Shown piece after piece: positions 20,017-29,266 of a stretch of DNA of 64,000 nucleotides. Below the pieces are notes generated by a model. That model was not told the DNA's origin. It ran no database searches and worked only from the letters and a program-made list of their open reading frames with translations. The translations under genes were made by a program, and so were the position numbers. Location of the stretch: positions 186,001-250,000 of the forward strand of contig CANTFK010000766.1 in the NCBI GenBank assembly GCA_947646735.1. Direction: 5' to 3'. Each line of letters opens with the position of its first letter. Positions within the stretch are counted from its first letter, which is position 1. The DNA is from Peronospora farinosa. Its lineage: Eukaryota > Oomycota > Peronosporomycetes > Peronosporales > Peronosporaceae.

Positions 20017-20880
20017 TTAAACGCGTTGAAGAGGGTTATCATGATGTCCGTATGGAGTTGTCGCCTCCACGTACACAGTTTGTCGTTCCACAGCGTAAGA
20101 TTTGTTCACGCTATTACGACCAGTCTTGCGAAACTGGATGAACATCCCGAGTCCAAAGAGCACAATGATACCAACGAGGTAGCCCCACCAGGCGTCCGGG
20201 ATCGAGTAGACCCAGTCTTTGGTGGTAATGTCCTTTGTTCCGTATTTCTTGAGGTCATTCGAAGCCGGAAAGTCACCGGTAAAGTAGCCAACACCCCAGA
20301 CAAGAATAGCAGCACCAAAGAGACTCGTGGCAATGATAAGAACTGGTCTTTCAAGCTTTAGAGCCAGTACACCACCGAGAATTCCTAGCACGATACACAG
20401 CACGATAAGCACCACCTGAGGATTGCTCGGGTAGATCTCATAGCCGACCGAATTATTAATCATCATGGAAAGTACGACACCAGCCGCAGCACCGACAACA
20501 AAGACGCCTAATGAATAGAGCGACATGACAATGCTACCGGTAAGGAAACCACCGACGACAAAGGCAATCCAAGATGCAGTACTGATCCAGGATTTATCTT
20601 CAAATATGTGTTCAACAACCAAGGCGACAACAACACCACCGACTACAAAACCCACCGCAAAAAGAGCGGCACGAAGGAAACGATAGCCCATTGTTACCAT
20701 GACTACACCAACCGCAATTGCGGTAATGGCAAGGACACTACCACTGATTTTGTAGCCCTTGGTGGAATCAAAAAGAGACTCAATACTATCACTCGCCGTC
20801 TCGGCAGCATTAACCCAAAGTGAGAGATGGTTCAGCATTAAGAAGAGGAAAAGCATGGACATGGGAAGAAAACAAGCCAT
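20017..20880 (-). CDS. TMEM198-like (DUF4203) seven-pass membrane protein, copy 2
   Basis: This 287-residue protein is collinear with copy 1 over the signal segment and all seven spans: it shares the GYRFL..A.F.VGF pattern, LVVEHIFEDKSW, FVVGG and AAILVWGVGYFTGDFP. The tail after the last span is short (about 40 residues), and this accounts for most of the size difference. The shared block GAAILVWGV.FF.GDFP is the most conserved part between the two copies. Function is unproven; the family call is from topology and these motifs. The start at 20880 is the first ATG and gives a good signal segment. Confidence 0.75.
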   Translation of the reverse strand: MACFLPMSMLFLFLMLNHLSLWVNAAETASDSIESLFDSTKGYKISGSVLAITAIAVGVVMVTMGYRFLRAALFAVGFVVGGVVVALVVEHIFEDKSWISTASWIAFVVGGFLTGSIVMSLYSLGVFVVGAAAGVVLSMMINNSVGYEIYPSNPQVVLIVLCIVLGILGGVLALKLERPVLIIATSLFGAAILVWGVGYFTGDFPASNDLKKYGTKDITTKDWVYSIPDAWWGYLVGIIVLFGLGMFIQFRKTGRNSVNKSYAVERQTVYVEATTPYGHHDNPLQRV

Positions 20881-21279
20881 TCAAATGACTTGGTCTTTCT
20901 TTTGACTTTAGTGTGTGTACGTTGTAGTAAATTAAGGAATGAGAGATCGGAAGAGAGTCTTTGTTGGATATTATCGGTGGACGTTTCACCACTTGATATT
21001 ATTTTTCGCCGTTGGACAAGGTAATTGATTTGTCGCATAAGTCACTTGAGTTACCTGTATTATTAAATACTGGTAGTACAAGTACGCACTCTACCAGTCT
21101 GGTAGAATATATACCCTCTTTTTAGTTGTGTTCTCCTTTATCGTATAGAAAAAAACATCCGCTCGGTAATTTATTGATTGATTTTCTGAGTTATGTGATA
21201 ATATCCAGTGATTACGTCAGCAGGAAAAATACACTTTTAACAATATACAGTAAAGAAAGTGGAAGATTATCTATTGGGT
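20881..21279. other. Intergenic region upstream of TMEM198-like copy 2
   Basis: About 400 AT-rich bp. The one clear structure is the inverted repeat CTACCAG-T-CTGGTAG at 21091-21105, with a related TACTGGTAGTA just before it. No gene is seen. Confidence 0.5.
21091..21105. promoter_or_regulatory. Inverted repeat CTACCAG-T-CTGGTAG
   Basis: Perfect 7-bp arms around one base, about 210 bp upstream of TMEM198-like copy 2 and about 175 bp downstream of the large repeat-protein gene. It could be a dimeric factor site or a small hairpin. Confidence 0.3.
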
Positions 21280-24200
21280 TTATCCAGATCCCTCAAACGT
21301 ACCTTCCTCCTCTTCTTCGTCGTCATTCCTTGTATCCACACGCTCATCCTCCACGAGCGTGCCAATTTCCAGGTCCTCGTCTTCTGACGTATCATCGTCA
21401 CCGCTGGTTTCAGCAGCCATGGCCACGGCAGCTTCATCTTCGTTTGCTCCGCTGCCACCACGCGCACGAACAAGTCGAACCGTGAACGCTAATGCCACAG
21501 CAACGATACCCACAAACGCACCGAAGCCTATAGCGGACTCAATCATATGACTGGAATTCTCAGCAGTCTCACTAGCAAAAGCAACACTCTTGTCGTCCAG
21601 CTGCTGCTGCTCTATCTTTGCCGTGTCATTCACATTTCCAACTGCATCCTTCGTCGTGCTTGCGGTACTATCAGGGGTGTCTTCTGTAGCATTTTTAGCC
21701 TTTTCGTGCTCGTGCGCGTCAACATAGTCATTCGTATCACCAACATCACTAGAAATGATGCCAACGGTATCGTGACTCGAGTCCTTCTTCTTTTTGTCGT
21801 CGCTCGTGACATTGTCATCAGACACCTGGGTCGGCCCTTCATCCCACTTACCATTCAAAGTATTAGCAGGTGTCGAGTGCGTGACATTCGTGCGGGCGTT
21901 CTTTATGTCTTTCTTAGCATGCTCGTCCGTCCCGTTAGTCATCCTGTCGATAGCTTCGCTAATCCAATTCTTTTTATGCAACTTGTGATCCACTTCCTCA
22001 ATCTCATTGCCCTCCCCTAAGGTGCTCACGCTGCTTTCATCCATGTCACTCTCCTTTTTGTCGACCTTTTCATCGCCCTTGTCACTCTCCTTCTTGTCAA
22101 CCTTTTCATCGGCCTTGTCACTCTCCGTCTTGTCAACCTTTTCATCGCCCTTGTCACTCTCCGTCTTGTCAACCTTTTCATCGCCCTTGTCACTCTCCGT
22201 CTTGTCAACCTTTTCATCGCCCTTGTCACTCTCCTTCTTGTCAACCTTTTCATCGCCCTTGTCACTCTCCGTCTTGTCAACCTTTTCATCGCCCTTGTCA
22301 CTCTCCGTCTTTTCGCTCTTTTTATCGGCCTTGTCAGTCTTCTTCGTGTCCTTCTCAGGAACTTTTGAGCCGTCGTTCGAGACGTGTTCCAAGCCCAGGA
22401 CCGTCTCATCTACAACAGCATCTTCCTCGTTTCCATTCAAACTAGAAGAGGGCGGTACAGCAACCACCTCCTTGTCCGTCACCTCTTTCTGCTCTTCAGA
22501 ATCGGCAGCTGACTCACTCTTCGTCTTGTCACTGTTTTTGTCATCCTTGTCACTCTCCGTCTTGTCAACCTTTTCATCGGCCTTGTCACTCTCCGTCTTG
22601 TCAACCTTTTCATCGCCCTTGTCACTCTCCGTCTTTTCGCTCTTTTTATCGGCCTTGTCAGTCTTCTTCGTGTCCTTCTCAGGAACTTTCGAGCCGTCGT
22701 TCGAGCCGTGTTCCAAGCCCAGGACCGTCTCATCTACAACAGCATCTTCCTCGTTTCCATTCAAACTAGAAGAGGGCGGTACAGCAACCACCTCCTTGTC
22801 CGTCACCTCTTTCTGCTCTTCAGAATCGGCAGCTGACTCACTCTTCGTCTTGTCACTGTTTTTGTCATCCTTGTCACTCTCCGTCTTGTCAACCTTTTCA
22901 TCGGCCTTGTCACTCTCCGTCTTGTCAACCTTTTCATCGGCCTTGTCACTCTCCTTCTTGTCAACCTTTTCATCGCCCTTGTCACTCTCCGTCTTGTCAA
23001 CCTTTTCATCGCCCTTGTCACTCTCCGTCTTGTCAACCTTTTCATCGTCCTTGTCACTCTCCGTCTTGTCAACCTTTTCATCGTCCTTGTCACTCTCCGT
23101 CTTGTCAACCTTTTCATCGCCCTTGTCACTCTCCTTCTTGTCAACCTTTTCATCGCCCTTGTCACTCTCCGTCTTGTCAACCTTTTCATCGCCCTTGTCA
23201 CTCTCCGTCTTTTCGCTCTTTTTATCGGCCTTGTCAGTCTTCTTCGTGTCCTTCTCAGGAACTTTTGAGCCGTCGTTCGAGACGTGTTCCAAGCCCAGGA
23301 CCGTCTCATCTACAACAGCATCTTCCTCGTTTCCATTCAAACTAGAAGAGGGCGGTACAGCAACCACCTCCTTGTCCGTCACCTCTTTCTGCTCTTCAGA
23401 ATCGGCAGCTGACTCACTCTTCGTCTTGTCACTGTTTTTGTCATCCTTGTCACTCTCCGTCTTGTCAACCTTTTCATCGCCCTTGTCACTCTCCGTCTTT
23501 TCGCTCTTTTTATCGGCCTTGTCAGTCTTCTTCGTGTCCTTCTCAGGAACTTTTGAGCCGTCGTTCGAGACGTGTTCCAAGCCCAGGACCGTCTCATCTA
23601 CAACAGCATCTTCCTCGTTTCCATTCAAACTAGAAGAGGGCGGTACAGCAACCACCTCCTTGTCCGTCACCTCTTTCTGCTCTTCAGAATCGGCAGCTGA
23701 CTCACTCTTCGTCTTGTCACTGTTTTTGTCATCCTTGTCACTCTCCGTCTTGTCAACCTTTTCATCGCCCTTGTCACTCTCCGTCTTGTCAACCTTTTCA
23801 TCGTCCTTGTCACTCTCCGTCTTGTCGCTCTTTTTATCGGCCTTGTCAGTCTTCTTCGTGTCCTTCTCAGGAACTTTCGAGCCGTCGTTCGAGCCGTGTT
23901 CCAAGCCCAGGACCGTCTCATCTACAACAGCATCTTCCTCGTTTCCATTCAAACTAGAAGAGGGCGGTACAGCAACCACCTCCTTGTCCGTCACCTCTTT
24001 CTGCTCTTCAGAATCGGCAGCTGACTCACTCTTCGTCTTGTCACTGTTTTTGTCATCCTTGTCACTCTCCGTCTTGTCAACCTTTTCATCGGCCTTGTCA
24101 CTCTCCGTCTTGTCAACCTTTTCATCGCCCTTGTCACTCTCCTTCTTGTCAACCTTTTCATCGCCCTTGTCACTCTCCGTCTTGTCAACCTTTTCATCGC

Positions 24201-26076
24201 CCTTGTCACTCTCCGTCTTGTCAACCTTTTCATCGGCCTTGTCACTCTCCGTCTTGTCAACCTTTTCATCGCCCTTGTCACTCTCCGTCTTGTCAACCTT
24301 TTCATCGCCCTTGTCACTCTCCGTCTTGTCGCTCTTTTTATCGGCCTTGTCAGTCTTCTTCGTGTCCTTCTCAGGAACTTTCGAGCCGTCGTTCGAGCCG
24401 TGTTCCAAGCCCAGGACCGTCTCATCTACAACAGCATCTTCCTCGTTTCCATTCAAACTAGAAGAGGGCGGTACAGCAACCACCTCCTTGTCCGTCACCT
24501 CTTTCTGCTCTTCAGAATCGGCAGCTGACTCACTCTTCGTCTTGTCACTGTTTTTGTCATCCTTGTCACTCTCCTTCTCGTCAACCTTCTCATCGGCTTT
24601 GTCACTCTCCGTCTTGTCAACCTTGTCATCGCCCTTCTCATTCTCCGTCTTGTCAACCTTTTCATCGCCCTTGTCACTCTTCGTCTTGTCAACCTTTTCA
24701 TCGCCCTTGTCACTCTTCGTCTTGTCAACCTTTTCATCGTCCTTGTCACTCTCCTTCTTGTCAACCTTTTCATCGGCCTTCTCATTCTCCGTCTTGTCAA
24801 CCTTTTCATCGCCCTTGTCACTCTCCTTCTTGTCAACCTTTTCATCGGCCTTGTCACTCTCCGTCTTGTCAACCTTTTCATCGCCCTTGTCACTCTCCTT
24901 CTTGTCAACCTTTTCATCGCCCTTGTCACTCCCCGTCTTGTCAACCTTTTCATCGCCCTTGTCACTCTCCGTCTTGTCAACCTTTTCATCGCCCTTGTCA
25001 CTCTCCTTCTTGTCAACCTTTTCATCGGCCTTGTCACTCTCCGTCTTGTCAACCTTTTCATCGCCCTTGTCACTCTCCTTCTTGTCAACCTTTTCATCGC
25101 CCTTGTCACTCCCCGTCTTGTCAACCTTTTCATCGCCCTTGTCACTCTCCGTCTTGTCAACCTTTTCATCGCCCTTGTCACTCTCCTTCTTGTCAACCTT
25201 TTCATCGGCCTTGTCACTCTCCGTCTTGTCAACCTTTTCATCGCCCTTGTCACTCTCCTTCTTGTCAACCTTTTCATCGCCCTTGTCACTCCCCGTCTTG
25301 TCAACCTTTTCATCGCCCTTGTCACTCTCCGTCTTGTCAACCTTTTCATCGCCCTTGTCACTCTCCGTCTTGTCAACCTTTTCATCGCCCTTGTCACTCT
25401 CCGTCTTGTCGCTCTTTTTATCGGCCTTGTCAGTCTTCTTCGTGTCCTTCTCAGGAACTTTCGAGCCGTCGTTCGAGCCGTGTTCCAAGCCCAGGACCGT
25501 CTCATCTACAACAGCATCTTCCTCGTTTCCATTCAAACTAGAAGAGGGCGGTACAGCAACCACCTCCTTGTCCGTCACCTCTTTCTGCTCTTCAGAATCG
25601 GCAGCTGACTCACTCTTCGTCTTGTCACTGTTTTTGTCATCCTTGTCACTCTCCGTCTTGTCAACCTTTTCATCGTCCTTGTCACTCTCCGTCTTGTCAA
25701 CCTTCTCATCGGCTTTGTCACTCTCCGTCTTGTCAACCTTTTCATCGTCCTTCTCATTCTCCGTCTTGTCAACCTTTTCATCGTCCTTGTCACTCTCCGT
25801 CTTGTCGCTCTTTTTATCGGCCTTGTCAGTCTTCTTCGTATCCTGCTCAGGAACTATCTGTTCTTCTTCGTCAGTGTTGATGCTGTCGCTCCTGCTCACC
25901 TCCTCTTCCACAACTTTTACGTCTGTCTTGCTACTGCTTTCATTGTAGCTATTAGACAAGAACCGACTCTTCCCGTGCTTTCCATCAAGCCATCGATTGG
26001 ACACAGCTTCCTCCCCCGACGCTATGACAGTCGCTGCTAATGCTGCTACGAGCAGACAAAAATGACGACACACCAT
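21280..26076 (-). CDS. Large Lys/Asp/Glu-repeat membrane-anchored surface protein
   Basis: I start this 1598-residue protein at the ATG at 26076, because the frame opens 20 codons earlier only on a TTG. This start gives a good signal peptide (MVCRHFCLLVAALAATVIAS). Most of the protein is a 12-residue unit close to E-S-D-K-G-D-E-K-V-D-K-T, repeated many dozens of times. Seven copies of a longer module interrupt it, each containing SAADSEEQKEVTDKEVVAVP and DETVLGLEH. After the repeats comes about 190 residues of acidic, Asn/Thr-containing sequence, one membrane span (IGFGAFVGIVAVALAFTV), a short basic stop, and a very acidic tail. I know no family for it. A wall-associated or adhesion role is inference. 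Unit polymorphism between isolates is likely. Confidence 0.75.
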   Translation of the reverse strand: MVCRHFCLLVAALAATVIASGEEAVSNRWLDGKHGKSRFLSNSYNESSSKTDVKVVEEEVSRSDSINTDEEEQIVPEQDTKKTDKADKKSDKTESDKDDEKVDKTENEKDDEKVDKTESDKADEKVDKTESDKDDEKVDKTESDKDDKNSDKTKSESAADSEEQKEVTDKEVVAVPPSSSLNGNEEDAVVDETVLGLEHGSNDGSKVPEKDTKKTDKADKKSDKTESDKGDEKVDKTESDKGDEKVDKTESDKGDEKVDKTGSDKGDEKVDKKESDKGDEKVDKTESDKADEKVDKKESDKGDEKVDKTESDKGDEKVDKTGSDKGDEKVDKKESDKGDEKVDKTESDKADEKVDKKESDKGDEKVDKTESDKGDEKVDKTGSDKGDEKVDKKESDKGDEKVDKTESDKADEKVDKKESDKGDEKVDKTENEKADEKVDKKESDKDDEKVDKTKSDKGDEKVDKTKSDKGDEKVDKTENEKGDDKVDKTESDKADEKVDEKESDKDDKNSDKTKSESAADSEEQKEVTDKEVVAVPPSSSLNGNEEDAVVDETVLGLEHGSNDGSKVPEKDTKKTDKADKKSDKTESDKGDEKVDKTESDKGDEKVDKTESDKADEKVDKTESDKGDEKVDKTESDKGDEKVDKKESDKGDEKVDKTESDKADEKVDKTESDKDDKNSDKTKSESAADSEEQKEVTDKEVVAVPPSSSLNGNEEDAVVDETVLGLEHGSNDGSKVPEKDTKKTDKADKKSDKTESDKDDEKVDKTESDKGDEKVDKTESDKDDKNSDKTKSESAADSEEQKEVTDKEVVAVPPSSSLNGNEEDAVVDETVLGLEHVSNDGSKVPEKDTKKTDKADKKSEKTESDKGDEKVDKTESDKDDKNSDKTKSESAADSEEQKEVTDKEVVAVPPSSSLNGNEEDAVVDETVLGLEHVSNDGSKVPEKDTKKTDKADKKSEKTESDKGDEKVDKTESDKGDEKVDKKESDKGDEKVDKTESDKDDEKVDKTESDKDDEKVDKTESDKGDEKVDKTESDKGDEKVDKKESDKADEKVDKTESDKADEKVDKTESDKDDKNSDKTKSESAADSEEQKEVTDKEVVAVPPSSSLNGNEEDAVVDETVLGLEHGSNDGSKVPEKDTKKTDKADKKSEKTESDKGDEKVDKTESDKADEKVDKTESDKDDKNSDKTKSESAADSEEQKEVTDKEVVAVPPSSSLNGNEEDAVVDETVLGLEHVSNDGSKVPEKDTKKTDKADKKSEKTESDKGDEKVDKTESDKGDEKVDKKESDKGDEKVDKTESDKGDEKVDKTESDKGDEKVDKTESDKADEKVDKKESDKGDEKVDKKESDMDESSVSTLGEGNEIEEVDHKLHKKNWISEAIDRMTNGTDEHAKKDIKNARTNVTHSTPANTLNGKWDEGPTQVSDDNVTSDDKKKKDSSHDTVGIISSDVGDTNDYVDAHEHEKAKNATEDTPDSTASTTKDAVGNVNDTAKIEQQQLDDKSVAFASETAENSSHMIESAIGFGAFVGIVAVALAFTVRLVRARGGSGANEDEAAVAMAAETSGDDDTSEDEDLEIGTLVEDERVDTRNDDEEEEEGTFEGSG
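22040..25830 (-). repeat. 36-bp minisatellite with seven interspersed longer modules
   Basis: The basic unit is 36 bp (12 codons) and varies mainly at one Gly/Asp/Ala codon and at Thr/Lys. Seven longer modules, recognised by the VLGLEH codons near 22390, 22715, 23290, 23580, 23900, 24405 and 25485, split it into blocks of unequal size. The block at 24580-25400 shows a further repeat of several units (the Ala, Lys, Gly order recurs three times), so there are at least three levels of duplication. Confidence 0.9.
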
Positions 26077-26136
26077 TTCAAAAATGACTGTGTGTTTTCT
26101 ATTCGAAAAATTGGCAAATGAAGTGCCAAAACGCAA

Positions 26137-27173
26137 AATTCAGGGCACAAATGAACCGTTGAAACCGACGTTGTCTTATATTAAAACGTAGTAGAACATA
26201 GAAAGACGTACAGACATGGTCATGCAGAAGCTGAGCGATGAAAAAGATAGTTTTCTTTAATACATTATGCTAGTGATCGCCATTCAAGTTCATGGCACAC
26301 TTCTACTTGGTCTAGTCAGTAAGAAGTTTTACTTACTGTAGCCAACACATTTATTTAATAGGGTTAAACTATTGCCGTCACTTGTTCAGGCATGAAAGAA
26401 AACGTAATAGGCATCCTATTAGAAAGGACGTGATGCTACCAACTCCTAGGGGCACATTAAGAGAAGAACAGACCGTCTATTTCAAACATTAAGGATTGGT
26501 AAGATGTCTGGAGTGCTTCTACCAGGACTTCGTCATTCTTCGCCTCGTGGCTCAATCTGCTGGCTCAATCTGCTGGCTCGAGACGTCGGGCGTCACGGGG
26601 GACACTCCGAAAAGGGCACGTGGAATCGGGTATCCAGCCCGAGGTGTAAACAGTGGCTCAATGATCGCAACAAGCGCCGGGCACCACACCGATCAGTCCC
26701 AATCGACCGCTGATGCACCTGGACGGGGCCGATCAATTCACGTTCTTGGCAAGTTCACTTCGTGGGACCGAGATTCGCGCTCGGCGATCGAATCGGCGGC
26801 TTGAAGGCTGACGTAGAATAGCAGGAACTATTGGGGAAAGAGGGAATGATAACCGCGGTCATCGATCCTCTCCCCCCGGGGGTAACAGGGTTGGTGCTCC
26901 CCTTACGGTTCGCACGCTGCGCTTGCCCTCCTAGGGGCACATTAATAAAACATACTGGTATTAAACTTACCAACCACCCTGTCGCATGGACACGTTTGTG
27001 CTAATGCTGCATCACGTGATTGGTTACAATCGCTTGCTTGAGGTTTTTTAGTCTATCATACAGTTTACAAGAGGTTTTATCTGGTAGCCGCTCGTCCGTG
27101 GTAGTTTTCATCAAAAGCACAAGGCCACACAGGAAATACATACAATCGTCCCGAGTAAATACTGTAGAGAACG
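26137..27173. other. Intergenic region containing a retroelement-like fragment
   Basis: About 1 kb between the repeat-protein gene and QCR8. The central 0.5 kb (26443-26945) is more GC-rich than its flanks and is bounded by 18-bp direct repeats. The flanks show nothing I can name. Confidence 0.5.
26443..26945. mobile_element. Possible LTR or other retroelement fragment with 18-bp terminal direct repeats
   Basis: The words at 26443-26460 and 26928-26945 are identical (CTCCTAGGGGCACATTAA). On the minus strand the copy reads TTAATGTGCCCCTAGGAG, starting a unit with TG as LTRs do. The enclosed DNA has a composition unlike its surroundings and a 13-bp internal duplication near 26549. No polymerase frame remains and no CA end is clear, so this may instead be a different insertion with a target duplication. 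Confidence 0.4.
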
Positions 27174-27422
27174 ATGCCACCAAGCGTAAACCTCATGAAG
27201 TTCTGGTCCAAGTTCGGCCCCGAGTTTGGCCGTACGACACGCCATTTGTCGCCTTATGAGGTGCATCCAGTGCGTAGCCTCATCACGACGCTTCCCTACA
27301 AAACAATTCGAAAAATCAAGGAGAATGGTCTGGTGCTCATCCCGACCGCGGTCGCATTGGTCGGGATTGTCAAGTGGGGCATCAAGGCCAATGACGAGGA
27401 GCACCGCACGCACTGGAGCTAA
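27174..27422 (+). CDS. QCR8: Cytochrome bc1 complex subunit 8 (QCR8/UQCRQ-like)
   Basis: This 82-residue protein is the usual size of the subunit. It reads FGRTTRHLSPYEVHPVRS near the N-terminus, matching the family's loose pattern of a short Gly/Arg start followed by LSPFE or similar and a Pro. A single hydrophobic span (LVLIPTAVALVGIVKWGI) then ends in W-G, and a charged tail follows. In family members this span crosses the inner mitochondrial membrane beside cytochrome b. The ATG at 27174 is the first in frame; a second Met lies at residue 8. The call comes from size, topology and a few residues. Confidence 0.65.
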   Translation: MPPSVNLMKFWSKFGPEFGRTTRHLSPYEVHPVRSLITTLPYKTIRKIKENGLVLIPTAVALVGIVKWGIKANDEEHRTHWS

Positions 27423-27879
27423 GCTATTTTACCAGAAAAGATCAAGAAAAAGCGAGGTCCAGCAGTCTGGTGGTCCTAGTTTTATGATGCAAGATACGAC
27501 TTAACACCAAAAAATGCAGGAATTCGGTCGGGAGGCAATCGGTTTTAACAAACACACAGGCAATTGAAGCAGCAAAAACGGCGTCGTGTAGCCATGCAAC
27601 TTGTGGACTTGATGATACGAGTAGATTTTTCGAGTTGTGTAGCTGCAGGGACCTTTTGAGCACTTTAAAATCAACAGAAGAAAAAAAACACGCCGCAAAA
27701 CAGCATGTTCTCGTATTGATTCCTTCTCTTTATATTTACGTTGGTGTGTAGTACTCAATTTTCGTGTACTCCACACAGTCGTGTAGAAAGAAGCCCATGG
27801 TCTAAATCCATAACTCTATGTCAGTGCATCATCGCATCGGCCGTTCCAATTCACGTGACATTTCACGATCTCCGCCTTG
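27423..27879. other. Intergenic region, QCR8 to SYLF gene
   Basis: About 457 bp with no supportable gene, tandem repeat or palindrome. It should contain the QCR8 3' end and the promoter of the SYLF gene. Confidence 0.5.
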
Positions 27880-29070
27880 ATGAACTCGACGTCGATTACA
27901 CCGGAAACTTACAGCCATGAACTGCCTTCATCATCATTGGCTGTGAAACGAGATTCCAGTGTTTCGCAGCATTACCCACAGCGCATTTGCCAACCATCTA
28001 CCAAGGCTTTAATTCTACAACAAAAGTACCAGGAAGAGCAGCAACAATTGATGCTGTCTAGAGCCGCCACGACAGATGAAGAGCTTCTATGTCGGACTAT
28101 GAAATACGTTGCTCCTCATTTGTCATTGAAAGAAGAGGCAGCGGCGATTCGAGAACGGTCTAATTCACTGGCAGTATTGGAGTCTATGCGATCGCACTTA
28201 CCGGACAATGGCCACATGATGAGTGTGAAAGCTACAGCCAAGCTAAAGAAAGAGATGAACAAAGCGGTGAAAGTGATTGAGACCTTTTTTTCTCCAAAGC
28301 TTTTGAAAGACCAGTCGATTCCACACGAACTATTGGCTGAAGCGTACGGACTGGTGTTTATCACGATGTACAAGGCGGGATTCTTGGTTTCGGGCAAGAT
28401 TGGAACGGGCTTTGTCATTTCGCGTACAACTGGAGGATGGTCGGCACCAAGTTTTTTGACGTCAGGAGGTTTTGGCTTTGGTATGATCGCTGGTGGTGAA
28501 GTTGTCAACTACATGATCATTCTAAGTTCGAGGAGTGCTGTCAAGGTGTTTACCAGAAATGGTCAAGTGCAGCTGGGATCGGAGCTTGATATTGCAGTTG
28601 GCCCCATTGGTCGAGCTACTAGCGCTTCACTAAACGTTGGCCTAGGTGGTATTGCGCCGAATTTTTCGTACAGCCACAGCAAGGGACTCTACGGAGGCGT
28701 TGGCCTTAGCGGCGGTGTCATTTGTACACGCAAGTCACTGAACGCCAGGTGCTATGGTCCGAATATTACAGTGCGGCAGCTTTTGGGTGGAGAAGTAGCG
28801 TGTCCGCTAGCTGTGCCGCTTTGGAGAGCGCTGGACAAGGCACTTGACATGCAGCGTGAATACGTAAATGGCTGTCCAGTGCTGGCACCCTCGCATACGG
28901 GGATGGCTTGCAATGCGTGCAACCATGTTCACTCGTTTGGAAGCAACCCGAATGCTTGCACGAACTGCGGAAATTTGCTGGTCTACAGCGTGGGCGTGCA
29001 CTCTGGAAAGCGCAATACCAGTCAGCTCATTCCATCGACCTCGATGAATTACCCAACGGCGGAAGCCTAG
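27880..29070 (+). CDS. SYLF-domain lipid-binding protein with C-terminal zinc-ribbon-like cysteines
   Basis: I start this 396-residue protein at the ATG at 27880 (the codon before is TTG). Residues 115-320 are a SYLF (Ysc84/DUF500) domain: after the helix KLKKEMNKAVKVIETFF come AYGLVFITMYKAGFLVSGKIG and SGGFGFGMIAGGEVVNYMII, then AVGPIGRATSASLNVG. SYLF domains bind phosphoinositides and act with actin in endocytosis. No SH3 or FYVE domain follows. Instead, residues 345-375 hold two CxxC pairs (CNAC and CTNC, 19 residues apart) that could form a zinc ribbon. The N-terminal 70 residues are Ser/Gln-rich. No signal or membrane span is present. Confidence 0.85.
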   Translation: MNSTSITPETYSHELPSSSLAVKRDSSVSQHYPQRICQPSTKALILQQKYQEEQQQLMLSRAATTDEELLCRTMKYVAPHLSLKEEAAAIRERSNSLAVLESMRSHLPDNGHMMSVKATAKLKKEMNKAVKVIETFFSPKLLKDQSIPHELLAEAYGLVFITMYKAGFLVSGKIGTGFVISRTTGGWSAPSFLTSGGFGFGMIAGGEVVNYMIILSSRSAVKVFTRNGQVQLGSELDIAVGPIGRATSASLNVGLGGIAPNFSYSHSKGLYGGVGLSGGVICTRKSLNARCYGPNITVRQLLGGEVACPLAVPLWRALDKALDMQREYVNGCPVLAPSHTGMACNACNHVHSFGSNPNACTNCGNLLVYSVGVHSGKRNTSQLIPSTSMNYPTAEA

Positions 29071-29234
29071 CTTATGCATCAGGAGCTACGATTTAGTCCC
29101 GATTTGTCGTGTGCTCTAGTGCTGCCTTATTTTTCGGGTGCACATTTTTTTTATTTCATATGATAATGGAAAGAAGATGCCTTTTGTTTGCCTATTCTTA
29201 CTACGTCATTGTCATGCTGCGACGAGGCATTCAC

Positions 29235-29247
29235 CGGTATAATACCG
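29235..29247. promoter_or_regulatory. Inverted repeat CGGTAT-A-ATACCG upstream of the APC15-like gene
   Basis: Perfect 6-bp arms around one base, ending 19 bp before the ATG at 29267. It shares the GGTAT/ATACC arms with the sites at 8951 and 29861. Confidence 0.3.
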
Positions 29248-29266
29248 CCAGTACCGCTTTTTTATC

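Noticed and set aside
22026..25793. Series of Arg/Thr/Lys-rich minus-strand frames (for example 24495-25505)
   Set aside because: They are the shifted reading of the same repeats and carry no independent start or domain.
22007..25948. 1313-codon plus-strand Ser/Leu-rich frame opposite the surface repeat protein
   Set aside because: Same cause: a stop-free 36-bp unit repeated. The minus strand has the signal peptide and membrane span.
25950..26010. RXLR-effector-like motif (SRFLSN) after the signal peptide of the repeat protein
   Set aside because: The fourth residue is Ser, no clear EER follows, and the protein has a membrane span near its end.
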